Positions 37,341 through 46,822 of a stretch of DNA of 64,000 nucleotides are shown here, one piece after another. The notes under the pieces are model-generated. The model did not search any database, had not been told where the DNA came from, and worked only from the letters and a program-made list of their open reading frames with translations. The DNA is taken from assembly GCF_900142175.1 (NCBI RefSeq), contig NZ_FQZX01000001.1, positions 372,001 through 436,000 on the forward strand, given 5' to 3'. The DNA is from Maribacter aquivivus (lineage in GTDB: Bacteria; Bacteroidota; Bacteroidia; Flavobacteriales; Flavobacteriaceae). Made by a program: the position numbers and the translations under genes. Each line of letters opens with the position of its first letter. Positions within the stretch are counted from its first letter, which is position 1.

Positions 37341-38033
37341 ATGAAAAAATTTATTGCAGAATTTATCGGCACATTATGGCTGGTATTAGGTGGTTGCGGT
37401 AGTGCCGTACTTGCCGCAGGTTATCCAGAATTAGGTATTGGCTTTGCAGGTGTCGCTTTAGCCTTTGGTTTAACCGTAGTTACAATGGCATACGCCATAG
37501 GCCATATTTCTGGCTGTCATTTAAACCCAGCCGTAACAATTGGTGTTTGGGTAGGTGGTCGCTTTGAAGGCAAGGACGTTTTACCATATATAGTTGCTCA
37601 GGTAATGGGCGGTATTGCTGGTGCAGCCATACTTTTTCTTATAGCTTCGGGTAAATCGGATTTCGTTTTAGGCGGATTTGCATCTAACGGTTTCGGAGAA
37701 CATTCACCTGGAGGATACAGTATGACTTCTGCTTTAATCATAGAAGTAGCTATGACGTTTATGTTCTTATTTGTTATTTTAGGTTCTACCTATACAAAAG
37801 CACCAAGAGGTTTTGCTGGTTTGGCAATCGGTCTTTGTCTTACACTAATACACTTAATAAGTATACCTGTAACGAATACATCGGTAAACCCTGCACGTAG
37901 TACAAGTCAGGCTTTATTCGCTGGTGGTTGGGCTATAGACCAACTTTGGTTATTTTGGTTAGCACCTATCGTTGGAGCAGTTTTAGCAGGAATAGTTTAC
38001 AAAGCTATTTCGCCAGAAATTACTGATAAATAA
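37341..38033 (+). CDS. aqpZ: Aquaporin Z
   Basis: A 230-residue major-intrinsic-protein water channel. Six hydrophobic segments and two NPA boxes are seen: HLNPAVTIG (NPA at 62-64) and SVNPARS (about 183-186) with the selectivity-filter Arg directly after. The residue pattern fits the water-selective AqpZ branch rather than glycerol facilitators, which carry NPARD. It is a single-gene unit: 195 AT-rich bases with no gene lie upstream and a perfect hairpin terminator follows the stop. Confidence 0.94.
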   Translation: MKKFIAEFIGTLWLVLGGCGSAVLAAGYPELGIGFAGVALAFGLTVVTMAYAIGHISGCHLNPAVTIGVWVGGRFEGKDVLPYIVAQVMGGIAGAAILFLIASGKSDFVLGGFASNGFGEHSPGGYSMTSALIIEVAMTFMFLFVILGSTYTKAPRGFAGLAIGLCLTLIHLISIPVTNTSVNPARSTSQALFAGGWAIDQLWLFWLAPIVGAVLAGIVYKAISPEITDK

Positions 38034-38050
38034 TAACTATTTTTTAGTTC

Positions 38051-38093
38051 AAGCTCATCATATTTAGTTTAAATATGATGAGCTTTTTTTTTA
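38051..38093 (+). terminator. Rho-independent terminator of aqpZ
   Basis: Perfect 15-base arms at 38051-38065 and 38071-38085 enclose a five-base loop and are followed by a T-rich tail, 18 bases after the aqpZ stop. Confidence 0.9.
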
Positions 38094-38134
38094 TGGTATA
38101 TTTAGAGAATCAACTAAACTAACTCTATTAAAAT

Positions 38135-39451
38135 ATGCCTTTATTTATTGTTATTCTAGGAATTCTACTCCTATTTCTTCTCATTGCCAAATTCAAACTT
38201 AATGCCTTTATCACTTTTATCATCGTCTCTTTATTCGTTGGTATTGCTGAAGGTATGGAACCCATTAGCGTGGTCAATTCCATTCAAAAAGGTATTGGTA
38301 ATATTTTAGGTTTTCTTGTTATTATTTTAGGCCTAGGCGCTATGCTAGGTAAGTTGGTTGCCGATAGTGGCGCAGCACAACGCATTACCACAAAATTGGT
38401 AGAGAAATTCGGGAAAAAGAACATTCAATGGGCGGTTGTATTGACCGGATTCATTGTTGGTATACCCATGTTTTATTCTGTAGGTTTTGTAATTCTAGTT
38501 CCTCTAGTTTTCACTATTGCAGCAGCTACAGGTCTACCTCTTTTATATGTAGGCTTACCAATGCTAGCTTCTTTATCGGTAACACACGGCTATTTACCTC
38601 CACACCCAGCACCCACAGCGCTTGCGTCTATGTTTAATGCTGATATTGGTAAAACTTTATTATACGGAATCATAGTTGCTATACCAGCAATTATTGTTGC
38701 AGGACCATTACTATCAAGAACATTAAAAGGTATTAACGCAACACCCCTTAAAGAATTTCTAAATCCTGTTGTTTTAAAGGAAGATGAAATGCCAAGTATG
38801 GCAAATAGTATTATCAGTGCACTTTTACCTGTAATTCTAATTGCTGTTGCTGCGTTGGCTCAACTTTTACTGCCTGCAGATTTCTTTCTTACCAAGATTT
38901 TAGTTTTTATGGGCAACCCAGCTATTGCAATGCTTATTGCCGTCTTAGTTGCCATTTACACTTTAGGTTTAGGTCAAGGAAAAAGTATGAAAGAGGTCAT
39001 GGACTCTGTTGGTAGTGCCATTACGGGTATAACTATGGTTCTCCTTATTATTGCTGGCTCTGGCGCATTAAAACAAGTATTAATAGATAGCGGCGTAAGC
39101 GAATATATTGGTGGAATATTAGAGCAATCATCAATCTCTCCATTAATATTAGCTTGGTTGATTGCTACCATTATACGTGTTTGTGTTGGATCTGCAACCG
39201 TAGCTGGTTTAACCGCTGCCGGTATTGTGCTACCACTTGTTCAGGGTACAGGGGCTAGTCCTGAATTAATGGTTTTGGCAATAGGTTCTGGTAGTTTAAT
39301 GCTTTCTCATGTTAATGATAGCGGATTCTGGTTATTTAAAGAGTACTTTAATCTATCAGTAAAAGATACTTTAAAAAGCTGGACCGTGATGGAAACAACC
39401 GTTGGCGTTATGGGACTTATTGGTGTTCTTGTTATAAATACATTTATTTAA
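38135..39451 (+). CDS. GntP-family permease (gluconate/D-serine type)
   Basis: A 438-residue polytopic inner-membrane transporter of the GntP family, which includes gluconate, fructuronate and D-serine (DsdX) permeases. About twelve hydrophobic segments are visible, with the conserved phrases GLGAMLGKLVADSGAAQRI, HGYLPPHPAP and ATVAGLTAAGIVLP and the ending NDSGFWLFKEYF. It leads an operon with RidA, a D-amino-acid PLP lyase and an M19 dipeptidase, which favours a D-serine or related D-amino-acid substrate over sugar acids. The gene follows the aqpZ terminator; a near-match -7 box TATATTTA lies at 38097-38104. Confidence 0.88.
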   Translation: MPLFIVILGILLLFLLIAKFKLNAFITFIIVSLFVGIAEGMEPISVVNSIQKGIGNILGFLVIILGLGAMLGKLVADSGAAQRITTKLVEKFGKKNIQWAVVLTGFIVGIPMFYSVGFVILVPLVFTIAAATGLPLLYVGLPMLASLSVTHGYLPPHPAPTALASMFNADIGKTLLYGIIVAIPAIIVAGPLLSRTLKGINATPLKEFLNPVVLKEDEMPSMANSIISALLPVILIAVAALAQLLLPADFFLTKILVFMGNPAIAMLIAVLVAIYTLGLGQGKSMKEVMDSVGSAITGITMVLLIIAGSGALKQVLIDSGVSEYIGGILEQSSISPLILAWLIATIIRVCVGSATVAGLTAAGIVLPLVQGTGASPELMVLAIGSGSLMLSHVNDSGFWLFKEYFNLSVKDTLKSWTVMETTVGVMGLIGVLVINTFI

Positions 39452-39468
39452 AATTAAATAATTTGCAA

Positions 39469-39930
39469 ATGAAACCTTCTGAAAGAATTAAAGAATTAGG
39501 CTTGGTTTTACCACCCGCGCCACCTCCTGCAGGTTTGTACAAACCTGTTTTAGTCGTTGACCATTTTTTATATATTTCTGGTCAAGGACCTATGCAAAAT
39601 GACGGTTCATTGATTGTAGGTAGAGCCGGTCACGATATGACTATGGAAGAGGCTAAAATCGCCGCTAGGCAAGTTGCCCTTACCATGCTTTCTACGATAC
39701 AAACACATTTTGGAGATATTGATAGAATTAAAAGAATTGTAAAAACTTTGGGAATGGTGAATTCCACTCCTGATTTTGGTCAACAACCTTTGGTCATTAA
39801 CGGTTTTAGCGAATTAATGGCAGATATTTTCGGACCCGATAATGGGGTTGGTGTTCGTAGCGCTGTTGGTATGATTTTACCTGGCGGAATTCCTGTGGAG
39901 ATTGAAGCTCACTTTGAACTACATCATTAA
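39469..39930 (+). CDS. ridA: RidA-family protein (enamine/imine deaminase)
   Basis: A 153-residue YjgF/YER057c/UK114 (RidA) family protein. Members hydrolyse reactive 2-aminoacrylate and related enamines to ketoacids. Recognisable parts are the Pro-rich start PPAPPPAGLYKP, LYISGQGPMQ, GVRSAVGM (bearing the substrate-carboxylate Arg) and IEAHFELHH. A TTG start two codons upstream is possible; ATG at 39469 is preferred. It sits 17 bases after the permease and five before a PLP enzyme expected to generate 2-aminoacrylate, a neat functional pairing. Confidence 0.88.
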   Translation: MKPSERIKELGLVLPPAPPPAGLYKPVLVVDHFLYISGQGPMQNDGSLIVGRAGHDMTMEEAKIAARQVALTMLSTIQTHFGDIDRIKRIVKTLGMVNSTPDFGQQPLVINGFSELMADIFGPDNGVGVRSAVGMILPGGIPVEIEAHFELHH

Positions 39931-39935
39931 CAATT

Positions 39936-41048
39936 ATGGCAAACGAAAATTGGTATTCAATACATCATCATGAGAAAGTAATTTCACCATCTTTATTGGT
40001 TTATCCTGATAGGGTTCAGCATAATATCGATTTGATGATTTCTATGATTGGCGATTTAAATAGGCTACGTCCGCATGTAAAAACATATAAAAATGCCAAC
40101 ATCATAAAGATGCAGATGGCAAAGGGAATACAAAAATTCAAATGCGCTACTATTGCTGAAGCTGAACTACTTGGTGACTGCAATGCCGTTGACGTATTAT
40201 TAGCGATGCAACCCGTTGGTGCTAATGCACAGCGTTTTATAGAGTTGATAAAAAAATACCCCAATACTAAGTTTTCAACCCTTCTAGATAATTCTAAAAC
40301 CCTAAATATAATCAGTGAATTAGCCTCAACTGATAACACTAAAATTTCACTTTGGGTAGATATTAATAATGGTATGAACAGAACGGGCATTATACCCGAT
40401 CAAGATGCTCTAGAATTGTATACTCAATTACATGAGAATCCAAATTTAATTGCCGAAGGTTTACATGTATATGACGGTCATCTCCGTAATTCAGATCCTA
40501 CAATACGAGAGCAAGAATGTAATACCGCTTTCGAAGCGGTAATTGAATTGAAGAAAAGTATTGAAAACCATAAAATTCCTAGTCCAAAAATAGTGGCCGG
40601 TGGCTCCCCTACTTTTCCGTTTCATTGTAAACGTACAGATGTTGATGCCAGCCCCGGAACAACACTTCTTTGGGATTCCGGTTATGGAAACTTATTTCCA
40701 GAAATGGACTTTTTACCAGCTGCAGTGCTATTTACAAGAATTATAAGCAAACCAACAACAGGTATTCTATGTTTTGACCTAGGTCATAAATCGGTTGCAC
40801 CTGAAATGCCTTTTCCGCGAATTGAATTTTTAGACTTAAAACATAGTAAACAAATTAGCCAGTCAGAAGAACATTTAGTGGTAGAGTATGATGATTTAAC
40901 CATACCAGAGGTTGGTGATGCTCATTACGCCATACCTAGACATATTTGCCCAACTGTGGCAAAATACGACACCCTAACTATTGTAAAAGATAATACTGTT
41001 ATCGATTACTGGCCAGTAACTGCCAGAACTCAAAAATCTACCATTTAA
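39936..41048 (+). CDS. D-threonine aldolase / D-serine dehydratase-type PLP enzyme
   Basis: A 370-residue fold-type III PLP enzyme. The N-terminal alanine-racemase-like barrel has the PLP lysine in RPHVKTYKN (Lys49), GLHVYDGHLR in the middle and ASPGTTLLWDSGY later. The C-terminal domain has the metal site GDAHYAIPRHICPTV (His and Cys ligands), typical of D-threonine aldolase and eukaryotic-type D-serine dehydratase (DSD1). Substrate is therefore a D-hydroxy-amino acid; which reaction, aldol cleavage or dehydration, is unresolved. Its neighbour RidA favours dehydration. It is three bases from the dipeptidase gene. Confidence 0.85.
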   Translation: MANENWYSIHHHEKVISPSLLVYPDRVQHNIDLMISMIGDLNRLRPHVKTYKNANIIKMQMAKGIQKFKCATIAEAELLGDCNAVDVLLAMQPVGANAQRFIELIKKYPNTKFSTLLDNSKTLNIISELASTDNTKISLWVDINNGMNRTGIIPDQDALELYTQLHENPNLIAEGLHVYDGHLRNSDPTIREQECNTAFEAVIELKKSIENHKIPSPKIVAGGSPTFPFHCKRTDVDASPGTTLLWDSGYGNLFPEMDFLPAAVLFTRIISKPTTGILCFDLGHKSVAPEMPFPRIEFLDLKHSKQISQSEEHLVVEYDDLTIPEVGDAHYAIPRHICPTVAKYDTLTIVKDNTVIDYWPVTARTQKSTI

Positions 41049-41050
41049 TC

Positions 41051-42115
41051 ATGTTTATATTCGACGCCCATTTAGACCTTTCAATGAATGCAATGGACTG
41101 GAATCGCGACCTTACTTGGTCTATTGAAGAAATTAGAAAAAGTGAACAAGGTTTAACCGATAAGCCTGGTCGTGGTAACAATACCGTTTCTTTAGAAGCG
41201 ATGAGAAAAGGAAATGTTGGACTCTGTATGGCGACACAAATTGCTCGTTATGTGCATAAAGACAATTCCCTACCGGGATGGAAATCTCCGCAACAGGCAT
41301 GGGCACATACACAAGGACAACTTGCATGGTACAAAAGCATGGAAGATGCTGGTGAAATGATTCAAATCACAAACAAAACCCAACTTGATGCCCATTTAGC
41401 CCTTTGGAAAACGGACGAAGAAAAAAAGCCTATTGGCTATTTACTTAGTCTTGAAGGTGCAGATTCTATCGTTGATATCTCATACCTTCAGAAAGCATAT
41501 GATTCAGGTTTAAGAGCTATTGGTCCGGCGCATTATGGTCCGGGTACTTATGCTCACGGAACAAATTCAGTAGGCGGAATCGGAACTAAAGGAAGAGAGC
41601 TACTAAAAGAAATTCAACGACTGGGAATTATTCTTGATGTAACTCATTTATGCGACCTTAGTTTTTGGGAAACGATGGTTAATTATGACGGACCACTTTG
41701 GGCGAGCCATAATAATTGCAGAGCATTAGTAAATCATCCCAGACAATTTACCGACGAGCAGTTGAAAGAAATCATAGATAGAAAAGGGGTTATCGGTGTT
41801 GTTCTTGATGCTTGGATGATGATACCAACTTGGGAAAGAGGTGTTTCTACTCCGCAATCTGCAAACGTAAGTCTACAGCAGATACTAGATAATATTGACC
41901 ATATTTGCCAATTAGCAGGTAACGCCAATCATGTTGGTATTGGTTCTGATCTAGATGGCGGTTTTGGTAAAGAACAAGGTCCCGCAGATGTCGATACTAT
42001 TGCTGATTTACAGAAAATAATAGGGTTGTTAGAAGATAGAGGTTATGCGCAACTAGATATTGAGAAAATTATGAATGGAAATTTCATTAACTTTCTAAGA
42101 CGAAATTTAAAATAG
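41051..42115 (+). CDS. M19 family membrane-dipeptidase homologue
   Basis: A 354-residue zinc-dependent dipeptidase of peptidase family M19. FDAHLDLS gives the His7-x-Asp9 metal pair; SLEGADSI the bridging Glu; DVTHLCD and ASHNNCRAL the further histidines; and GIGSDLDGGF the conserved Asp. There is no signal peptide, so it is likely cytoplasmic, unlike the animal enzyme. M19 enzymes cleave dipeptides including those with a C-terminal D-residue, which would feed the D-amino-acid lyase encoded just upstream. Last clear gene of the GntP operon; a small unknown frame starts five bases on. Confidence 0.9.
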   Translation: MFIFDAHLDLSMNAMDWNRDLTWSIEEIRKSEQGLTDKPGRGNNTVSLEAMRKGNVGLCMATQIARYVHKDNSLPGWKSPQQAWAHTQGQLAWYKSMEDAGEMIQITNKTQLDAHLALWKTDEEKKPIGYLLSLEGADSIVDISYLQKAYDSGLRAIGPAHYGPGTYAHGTNSVGGIGTKGRELLKEIQRLGIILDVTHLCDLSFWETMVNYDGPLWASHNNCRALVNHPRQFTDEQLKEIIDRKGVIGVVLDAWMMIPTWERGVSTPQSANVSLQQILDNIDHICQLAGNANHVGIGSDLDGGFGKEQGPADVDTIADLQKIIGLLEDRGYAQLDIEKIMNGNFINFLRRNLK

Positions 42116-42119
42116 TTTA

Positions 42120-42482
42120 GTGAAGAAGATTTTTACATATGTAGTATCTCTATGTCTTTTAATCGGACTTACAGCACAGTACTGCACTCTTAATTATCGA
42201 CATACTAAGCGTGCTAATTTTGAGATTTCTTTATACGCTCCTTCTCAACATGTTCAGCATTCAGAAAACAATGCTTCGACGTATGAAATTGAAAGTCATC
42301 TACTTATCTCTTCTATTGCTGACGTTATTATTTCTTTTATCATTTTATCTAAAAACTACGGCAATCAAATAAATCAAATCATAAGCGTTCAAAATGATAC
42401 CCTTTTAGCATACCAATCTTCCATAAACAACGCTGTTTTTCTATGTAAAACAATTACTTCTAAATATCAAAGAATCGCATAA
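42120..42482 (+). CDS. Small exported hypothetical protein
   Basis: A 120-residue frame starting with GTG, five bases after the dipeptidase stop. The first 20 residues (MKKIFTYVVSLCLLIGLTAQ) look like a signal peptide, and a second hydrophobic stretch lies near residues 62-78 (LISSIADVIISFIILSK). I do not recognise the family. Close spacing and a plausible export signal support it being real; the non-ATG start and lack of known relatives leave doubt. Confidence 0.45.
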   Translation: MKKIFTYVVSLCLLIGLTAQYCTLNYRHTKRANFEISLYAPSQHVQHSENNASTYEIESHLLISSIADVIISFIILSKNYGNQINQIISVQNDTLLAYQSSINNAVFLCKTITSKYQRIA

Positions 42483-42556
42483 TAGAACATAGCTTCTTAA
42501 GCTATTTCAAGGTGTACTCATATGATAACTAGTATTCACCATTTATCATCACTATT

Positions 42557-42724
42557 ATGTATTTCAAAAAAATAAACAAAGCCTTTCTTTGGTTAAAAAG
42601 AAAGGTAATACTTCTCATTGCCGCATTTATGGTAGGTATATCAAATGTTATATATCAAGAAGAAAAAATGATTAACGGCAATTTTATCAAAACTGAACAA
42701 AAACAAGAAGAAGATTCTGATTAA
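42557..42724 (+). CDS. Small single-pass membrane protein
   Basis: A 55-residue frame: basic start MYFKKINKAFLWLKRK, one hydrophobic segment (residues about 17-30, VILLIAAFMVGISN) and an acidic Gln/Glu-rich tail ending QEEDSD. The clear basic-membrane-acidic layout suggests an inner-membrane microprotein. It is isolated, 74 bases after the previous frame and 115 before the next gene. Function unknown. Confidence 0.5.
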   Translation: MYFKKINKAFLWLKRKVILLIAAFMVGISNVIYQEEKMINGNFIKTEQKQEEDSD

Positions 42725-42839
42725 GTCCGTCAGAACAATCATTTCAACGAATTATAGTTCAATCGACAGTTTTTTAACGAAGCCTTAAGTACCCATGGCA
42801 GGGTATTTGTTATCTTTATTTCATCATATTAAAGATTCG

Positions 42840-43493
42840 ATGAGAAAACTTTCTTTTCTTTTTATTATTTTATTCTCTTTTGCTGCGATTAAGGTGTCTG
42901 CTCAAACAGATTTACCTACATCAAAACCGCTTAAGATTGATAAGGTTAATCCTATTAATTCTAGCGGCACTCCAAATAAGGGATCTGTTCTGAATATGCC
43001 TAATTTAATTAAAGAACAACCTAGTGTAGATATGACAGCTCCTAATCCTGTAAAAATGTTACGCGATGAAGAACTTGTACAAGCTGGCACAGGTATGAAA
43101 ATTGACCCACGTATTGGTCCCGGTGAACGATTAGGTGGTTCTGGTCAATACTTTGCCGACCAATATTTAGGTGATGTAAAAAGTAGTGGAAAATTCATAG
43201 GCATAGTCTGCAGAGATCATGAATATGTAGATGGCGATCGTGTAAAAATATACATGAATGATATGGTTGTTGAACAGAACCTTCTGTTAACAGGAGCTTT
43301 TAAAGGAATTAATGTTGATCTACAAGACGGATTTAATCGTTTAGATTTTGAAGCTCTTAATCACGGATCATCTGCACCGAACACTGCACAGGTAGATGTG
43401 TACAATGATAAAGGGGAATTAATCTATTCTAATAAATGGCTTTTATCCGCAGGTTCTAAGGCAACGTTGATTGTTACTAAAGAATCTATGTAA
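42840..43493 (+). CDS. Secreted hypothetical protein
   Basis: A 217-residue protein with a signal peptide (MRKLSFLFIILFSFAAIKVSAQ, cleavage after residue 20-22). The mature part opens with a Pro/Ser/Asn-rich region and continues with a beta-rich segment from about residue 100 (GSGQYFADQYLGDVKSSGKF, YVDGDRVKIYMND) that looks like a small beta-sandwich. I do not recognise a named family. The frame is open to 42795, but ATG at 42840 places the signal peptide properly. It converges with the acylase gene, 29 bases apart, without a clear terminator. Confidence 0.7.
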   Translation: MRKLSFLFIILFSFAAIKVSAQTDLPTSKPLKIDKVNPINSSGTPNKGSVLNMPNLIKEQPSVDMTAPNPVKMLRDEELVQAGTGMKIDPRIGPGERLGGSGQYFADQYLGDVKSSGKFIGIVCRDHEYVDGDRVKIYMNDMVVEQNLLLTGAFKGINVDLQDGFNRLDFEALNHGSSAPNTAQVDVYNDKGELIYSNKWLLSAGSKATLIVTKESM

Positions 43494-43522
43494 AACTGTT
43501 CTGCATTAATTCACCTTTAAAA

Positions 43523-45700
43523 TTATCGCTTACCAGGAACATAAGTTTCTTCCGCCCTTTTCAAAACATCTTCACGATAAAAAGGCACTTCTTTCCAATT
43601 TACATTCTTATATCTAATAATTTGGTCATCAAAATGTGGTGAAGCTGGGTCTCCGCTTTGTCCGCCAGCTAACATACTTTTGGCTTTTACGGTATCTCCA
43701 AATTCTACTACAGCAACAAAGCTATTACCCCTTGTACCATATATTTTTTTCGCGCCCTCGGTCGTGTATCGAGCTCCATATGCCGCCAATGCACCCCATC
43801 TACCAGAAGCAAACCCTATAGGAATACTTGGTTTAGAATCATCAAAATGTTGTTTTATATCTCCTGTAATTCTTTGATATCTATTTACCTCTCCCCAAGG
43901 TATTTTCCAAGTCACAAAATCTGCCGTTAGTTGATCTATTACTTCCTCAAATATCTTTAAAGATTCTTCTGTATGTGTGCCAAAATAGGTCATACGTTCC
44001 ATATCACTCATATTCTCAGGGTGTTTGGCGTTACTACCCATTGCAGTACCATAGAAATGTGCCAAAGTCATGGCTACCTGATCTTCACCAGTTGTGTAAT
44101 CCCATTCTTCTAAAATCTTAATTGGCTCTCTTAATTTCGGGTTCTTATCATCATGAGAATTATATTCTTTCACCAAACCAGGAATCAATGCTTTAAATGC
44201 TGGTAAATATGGGTCGTGAGCTAATTGAATTAAACTATCTACAGTATATCCTTTTCTATTCGTTAATAACTCAATCGCGTGTACTCCCCTGAAATTTTCT
44301 TGATCTTTAGACATGTAATTTGGATAGTCTTCTTTCTTAGGACCGAATTCTAAAGCTGATGTATACGGCGTAGAATTACAGTTTTGTATCCAGCCATTTT
44401 CTGGATTTAATACCAAAATATTTTCATCGACCGAGTGCAAGCCTTGCCAATCTGTTTTAGGGTTACTGCCGTCAACCGGTTCTGTATAATCAAATTGAAC
44501 GTCGCGTTTAGGAACGTAATTTCCATGAAAATAAGCGATGTTTCCTTCCGCATCTGCATACACGGTATTGTTACTTGAATTGGTACGGATATCCATCATT
44601 TCGCGAAAACCTTTATATCCGCTTTGCTTGGAACGTATAAAGGACTGCTCTAATGCTTTTACCGGTTCCCACATCATGGCAGATGCTGTCCATTGCCCTT
44701 CGGCAACATGAGTTATTGGTCCGTGGTGAGTTCTATATGCCGGATACTTTTTCTCTTTCAGCTTTTTACCATCAAGATATTTCAACACTATCTCAGATGA
44801 TTGTACCGGTCGCAATTCTTCTCCGTATTGATAAAACAAATTATCATCGTTCTTAACAATCGTTTCTTTAAATTCATCCATAACATCAGTATATGTTGAT
44901 GTATGCATCCATCCAGTTTTTTCATTGAATCCTTGGTAAACGAAAAACTGCCCCCAAGTTACCGCACCATACGCATTTAAACCTTCCTCCGAAACCACAT
45001 GAACTTCTCCCCTAAAGTAAAATGAAGTGTGCGGATTTATCAATAACAACGGATTGCCAAATTGGGTCAATTTCCCAGAAATAGCAATTCCGTTAGAGCC
45101 TTGTGGTTCTTCTACTTCCTTCTCCTTCTTCAATTGTATTGCTTCCATTTCTGGTAACTCCATATTGCTATCATAAAAAGCAGCTATCTTTTTTGTTGAA
45201 ATACGCTCAATATCACCCCCAATAGACCCTTCACTAAAGTACATCGGCATCCACGGCTCAAAATGTGTTAGTAATCTTGGTTTTACTTTTGGGTGCGTGT
45301 ATAAATAGTAATTAACCCCATCGGCAAAGGCATCACATAATTCTTTTAACCAAGCGGGACTTTTCTCATAATTAGCTTTGGCCTCTTCTTCGCTCATAAA
45401 CAATTTTGCACGCAAATCGCTATACAAAGCTTCTTCACCATCTACTTCTGCCAACCTACCTGTTGCCCGTATATAATTTTGCTCCACACGATTAAAATCA
45501 TCTTCGCATTGGGCATACAACAACCCAAACACTGCATCGGCATCGGTTTTACCATAAATATGAGGAACTCCAAAATCGTCTCTTATTATTTCAACATTCG
45601 CAGCTTGGGCTTCCCATTTTTCTATTTCACCCTTCTCTGGTTTATTAGTCTTACATGATAAAACCAATACAAATGCCAACAAATAAATAATTCTGCTCAT
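43523..45700 (-). CDS. Penicillin-acylase-family Ntn hydrolase lipoprotein
   Basis: A 725-residue Ntn-hydrolase of the penicillin G acylase family, made as a precursor that cuts itself at a Gly-Ser bond. VEIIRDDFGVPHIYGKTDAD (36-55) is the alpha-chain signature; EEPQ|GSNGIAISG places the nucleophile at Ser202, giving a free N-terminal Ser in the beta chain. The signal has a lipobox with Cys16 (LVLSCKTN). Members hydrolyse acyl amides, including acyl-homoserine lactones or N-acyl amino acids; the substrate here is unknown. The frame is open to 45754, overlapping the TPM gene, but the lipobox supports the ATG at 45700. Confidence 0.88.
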   Translation of the reverse strand: MSRIIYLLAFVLVLSCKTNKPEKGEIEKWEAQAANVEIIRDDFGVPHIYGKTDADAVFGLLYAQCEDDFNRVEQNYIRATGRLAEVDGEEALYSDLRAKLFMSEEEAKANYEKSPAWLKELCDAFADGVNYYLYTHPKVKPRLLTHFEPWMPMYFSEGSIGGDIERISTKKIAAFYDSNMELPEMEAIQLKKEKEVEEPQGSNGIAISGKLTQFGNPLLLINPHTSFYFRGEVHVVSEEGLNAYGAVTWGQFFVYQGFNEKTGWMHTSTYTDVMDEFKETIVKNDDNLFYQYGEELRPVQSSEIVLKYLDGKKLKEKKYPAYRTHHGPITHVAEGQWTASAMMWEPVKALEQSFIRSKQSGYKGFREMMDIRTNSSNNTVYADAEGNIAYFHGNYVPKRDVQFDYTEPVDGSNPKTDWQGLHSVDENILVLNPENGWIQNCNSTPYTSALEFGPKKEDYPNYMSKDQENFRGVHAIELLTNRKGYTVDSLIQLAHDPYLPAFKALIPGLVKEYNSHDDKNPKLREPIKILEEWDYTTGEDQVAMTLAHFYGTAMGSNAKHPENMSDMERMTYFGTHTEESLKIFEEVIDQLTADFVTWKIPWGEVNRYQRITGDIKQHFDDSKPSIPIGFASGRWGALAAYGARYTTEGAKKIYGTRGNSFVAVVEFGDTVKAKSMLAGGQSGDPASPHFDDQIIRYKNVNWKEVPFYREDVLKRAEETYVPGKR

Positions 45701-45747
45701 AGCTACTATTTTAATAAATTCTTGAGATGCATAAATGTACTTGAATT

Positions 45748-46794
45748 TTACCAACTTCCGCTTGCTCCTCCACCGCCAGAACTTCCTCCGCCGCCAGAAA
45801 ATGAACTTGAGCTACCACCAGAAGAGCTACTGCCCGAACCGAAAGAATGTGTGCCTGAAGAGGAAAACGTTTTACGATAGTAAGTTTTATCATTCTTTAC
45901 CCAAGAAATGCTCAAATCTTCTTTACCAGAAATCTTAAGTTTTATAAATGCTATTATTGCGGCAATACCAAAAAATGGAAGAAGTAACCACAGTATAAGA
46001 GTGGGTTTATCAAAAATAAAAGCTGCAGCTTGGGAATTGTACATGTAAATACTGTAGCCTATAATTAAAGGAACAATTATAAACACCAAACCGAAAACAC
46101 TTGAAAAGGATCCTGCCAAAAGCATAAACACCCCAGGCAACACCCCTAATTTACCCATGAAAACTCCCCTAAAGACCTCGATAACATTGACATAGCTTTT
46201 AAGAAAGAAAAAACCACCAACCCCTATAAATATCGAGAAAAATATACCAAGAAATATATTCATGTATAGCTTCTCCTTAGAATCTTCGACGGCAATCTCT
46301 TTTTTAAACTCCTCTAGTGCTTCTGGATTATTTAAAAATTCTATGAGCTGATTACTAGCCTCATTAATACCCGTAAAATATGCCTCCTCTTTAAAATTAG
46401 GAATCATCGTATTTCTTATAATTCTCGAGGCAACGGCATCTGTAATGTACGGTTCTAATCCAGATCCTACCTCTATTCTAACTTCTCTATCTAATTCTGA
46501 GAATAAAATTAATAGCCCATTATCTTTACCCTCCTGACCGATTCCGTTTTGATTGAATAATGCATTTGCATAGGTTTCAATGGTATCATACCCTAATTCT
46601 TCAATCGTTACTACCACCAACTGATTTGTAGTTTTCTCTTCTAATTCAACTAATCGTTGATTTAATTCTAGTACTTGACTAGATGTGAAAATACCAGCAC
46701 TATCGGTTACAAAATCTCGTAACTCATAATATGGCTTTTGTGCATTCACATAAAAGGTGACTAACAGAAAAAAGAAAAAGGTTTTTTTGAGCAT
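45748..46794 (-). CDS. TPM-domain membrane protein
   Basis: A 348-residue protein with a signal peptide (ending YVNAQ), a TPM (TLP18.3/Psb32/MOLO-1) domain at about residues 22-155 (DSAGIFTSSQ, TNQLVVVTIEELG, DNGLLILF, VRIEVGSGLEPYI), then several membrane segments and a low-complexity Ser/Gly tail ending GGGGASGSW. TPM domains often occur in envelope-quality or photosystem-repair proteins; no enzymatic role is established for this group. The frame is open to 46839 but a perfect -7 box at 46815-46822 lies inside that extension. The acylase gene follows in the same direction. Confidence 0.85.
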   Translation of the reverse strand: MLKKTFFFFLLVTFYVNAQKPYYELRDFVTDSAGIFTSSQVLELNQRLVELEEKTTNQLVVVTIEELGYDTIETYANALFNQNGIGQEGKDNGLLILFSELDREVRIEVGSGLEPYITDAVASRIIRNTMIPNFKEEAYFTGINEASNQLIEFLNNPEALEEFKKEIAVEDSKEKLYMNIFLGIFFSIFIGVGGFFFLKSYVNVIEVFRGVFMGKLGVLPGVFMLLAGSFSSVFGLVFIIVPLIIGYSIYMYNSQAAAFIFDKPTLILWLLLPFFGIAAIIAFIKLKISGKEDLSISWVKNDKTYYRKTFSSSGTHSFGSGSSSSGGSSSSFSGGGGSSGGGGASGSW

Positions 46795-46814
46795 CGGTGG
46801 GCAATCAAGATACT

Positions 46815-46822
46815 CAAATATA
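46815..46822 (-). promoter_or_regulatory. -7 promoter box for the TPM gene
   Basis: The minus strand reads TATATTTG, an exact TAnnTTTG, 20 bases before the ATG at 46794. It supports the internal start over the one at 46839. Confidence 0.5.

Noticed and set aside
45748..46794. Ser/Gly-rich tail of the TPM protein as a novel adhesive domain
   Set aside because: Gly/Ser-rich C-terminal tails are usual in TPM-domain proteins and give no functional clue.
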